Shown here: positions 63,729-64,000 of the stretch, in pieces
How the letters are laid out: every line of letters begins with the position of its first letter
Numbering within the stretch: position 1 is the first letter of the stretch
Assembly (NCBI GenBank): GCA_007674295.1
Contig: CM017453.1
Span: forward strand, 1 to 64,000
From: Antonospora locustae
Taxonomy: Eukaryota > Microsporidia
Direction: 5' to 3'
Length of the DNA: 64,000 nt
Notes under the pieces: generated by a model
What the model saw: the letters and a program-made list of their open reading frames with translations, nothing else
What the model was told of the DNA's origin: nothing
The model's database searches: none
Made by a program: the position numbers and the translations under genes

Positions 63729-64000
63729 TACTCAGAAAAAGTGGTGAGGACTCGTTGAAAACCATAGATGCGAACATTGAGCTAAAAATAACGTGTGAAT
63801 GCATGTTTTAACGTAGATAAAAGTTATGCCAATATCATCAAATATCCCGGTATTTGTGTAGAATGTGCATTTTTGTTGAGGGGAGAAAGGCAAGCACGAT
63901 AGCCAAGAGAATTCTTGTGGATTGGAAAGACACAAAACATAAATATGTATTTAATGAGTAAATTACGGAAGAATAGGAATGCAGATAGCACCCTCTATGT
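63729..64000. other. Right end without a recognisable gene
   Basis: A 67-codon minus-strand frame at 63732-63935 shows no domain. Nothing else seen before the window edge. Confidence 0.4.

Noticed and set aside
1..64000. tRNA, rRNA genes and CRISPR arrays
   Set aside because: No T-loop-like GGTTCGANNCC with matching cloverleaf, no rRNA core sequence and no spaced repeats were found by eye; a tRNAscan and Rfam search would be needed to be certain.

Overview
The window looks like a piece of a microsporidian (obligate intracellular fungal-lineage parasite) nuclear genome. The evidence is: densely packed, mostly intronless eukaryotic genes coding shortened versions of standard proteins; a polar-tube-protein-2-like secreted protein; at least one certain spliceosomal intron of only 23 nt (ribosomal protein eS6) and a probable one of 20 nt; and a short C-rich motif just upstream of many start codons. 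I cannot name the species.

Layout. (1) About 1-10,700 is a C-rich, subtelomere-like repeat region. It holds degenerate and intact members of two lineage-specific families, a BTB/POZ-like plus leucine-rich-repeat (LRR) protein and a secreted LRR protein, in at least two segmentally duplicated blocks, plus a frameshifted 2-oxoglutarate/Fe(II) oxygenase gene. Six single N characters at 386-2433 are scaffold joins flanked by unmerged overlapping contig ends, so the first 2.5 kb is artificially expanded. (2) About 11,100-64,000 is unique housekeeping sequence with intergenic gaps from a few tens to about 600 bp. It looks progressively more A+T-rich to the right.

The housekeeping genes fall into groups. 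Chromatin and transcription: ARP5, a SWI3/RSC8-type protein, TAF8, a TFIIH p62-like protein, GPN1, a C2H2 protein. Replication and telomeres: POL1 (DNA polymerase alpha), PCNA, a POT1-like protein, and a small SWIM-domain (SWS1-like) protein. Ribosome biogenesis and translation: eRF1, eS6, NOG1, RPF2, BUD20, CBF5, RIO1, TMA46, PTH2, PUS9-like. Membrane and secretory functions: Na+/H+ antiporter, GWT1, TRAPP/BET3, YOP1/HVA22-like, a PDI-like protein, ARL8, V-ATPase subunit G, an ITFG1/TIP-like protein and possibly Sec61 beta. Signalling and others: WNK kinase, RhoGAP, RanGAP, NAA50, BIR/survivin, UBC12, PGI, ferritin, and a domesticated MULE transposase derivative.

Most striking points: the putative 20-nt intron and facing C-tract promoter around 16,775-16,873; a tandem-repeat insert within PCNA; the glycine-rich PTP2-like protein; a microsporidian-looking WNK kinase with two tandem C-terminal modules; and a lineage-specific BTB-LRR/LRR expansion. 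Three unique genes (2OG oxygenase, beta-propeller-like, PDI-like) each carry what looks like one frameshift; because the draft clearly has assembly problems, sequencing error is as likely as real decay. No rRNA, tRNA or CRISPR array was recognised by eye.
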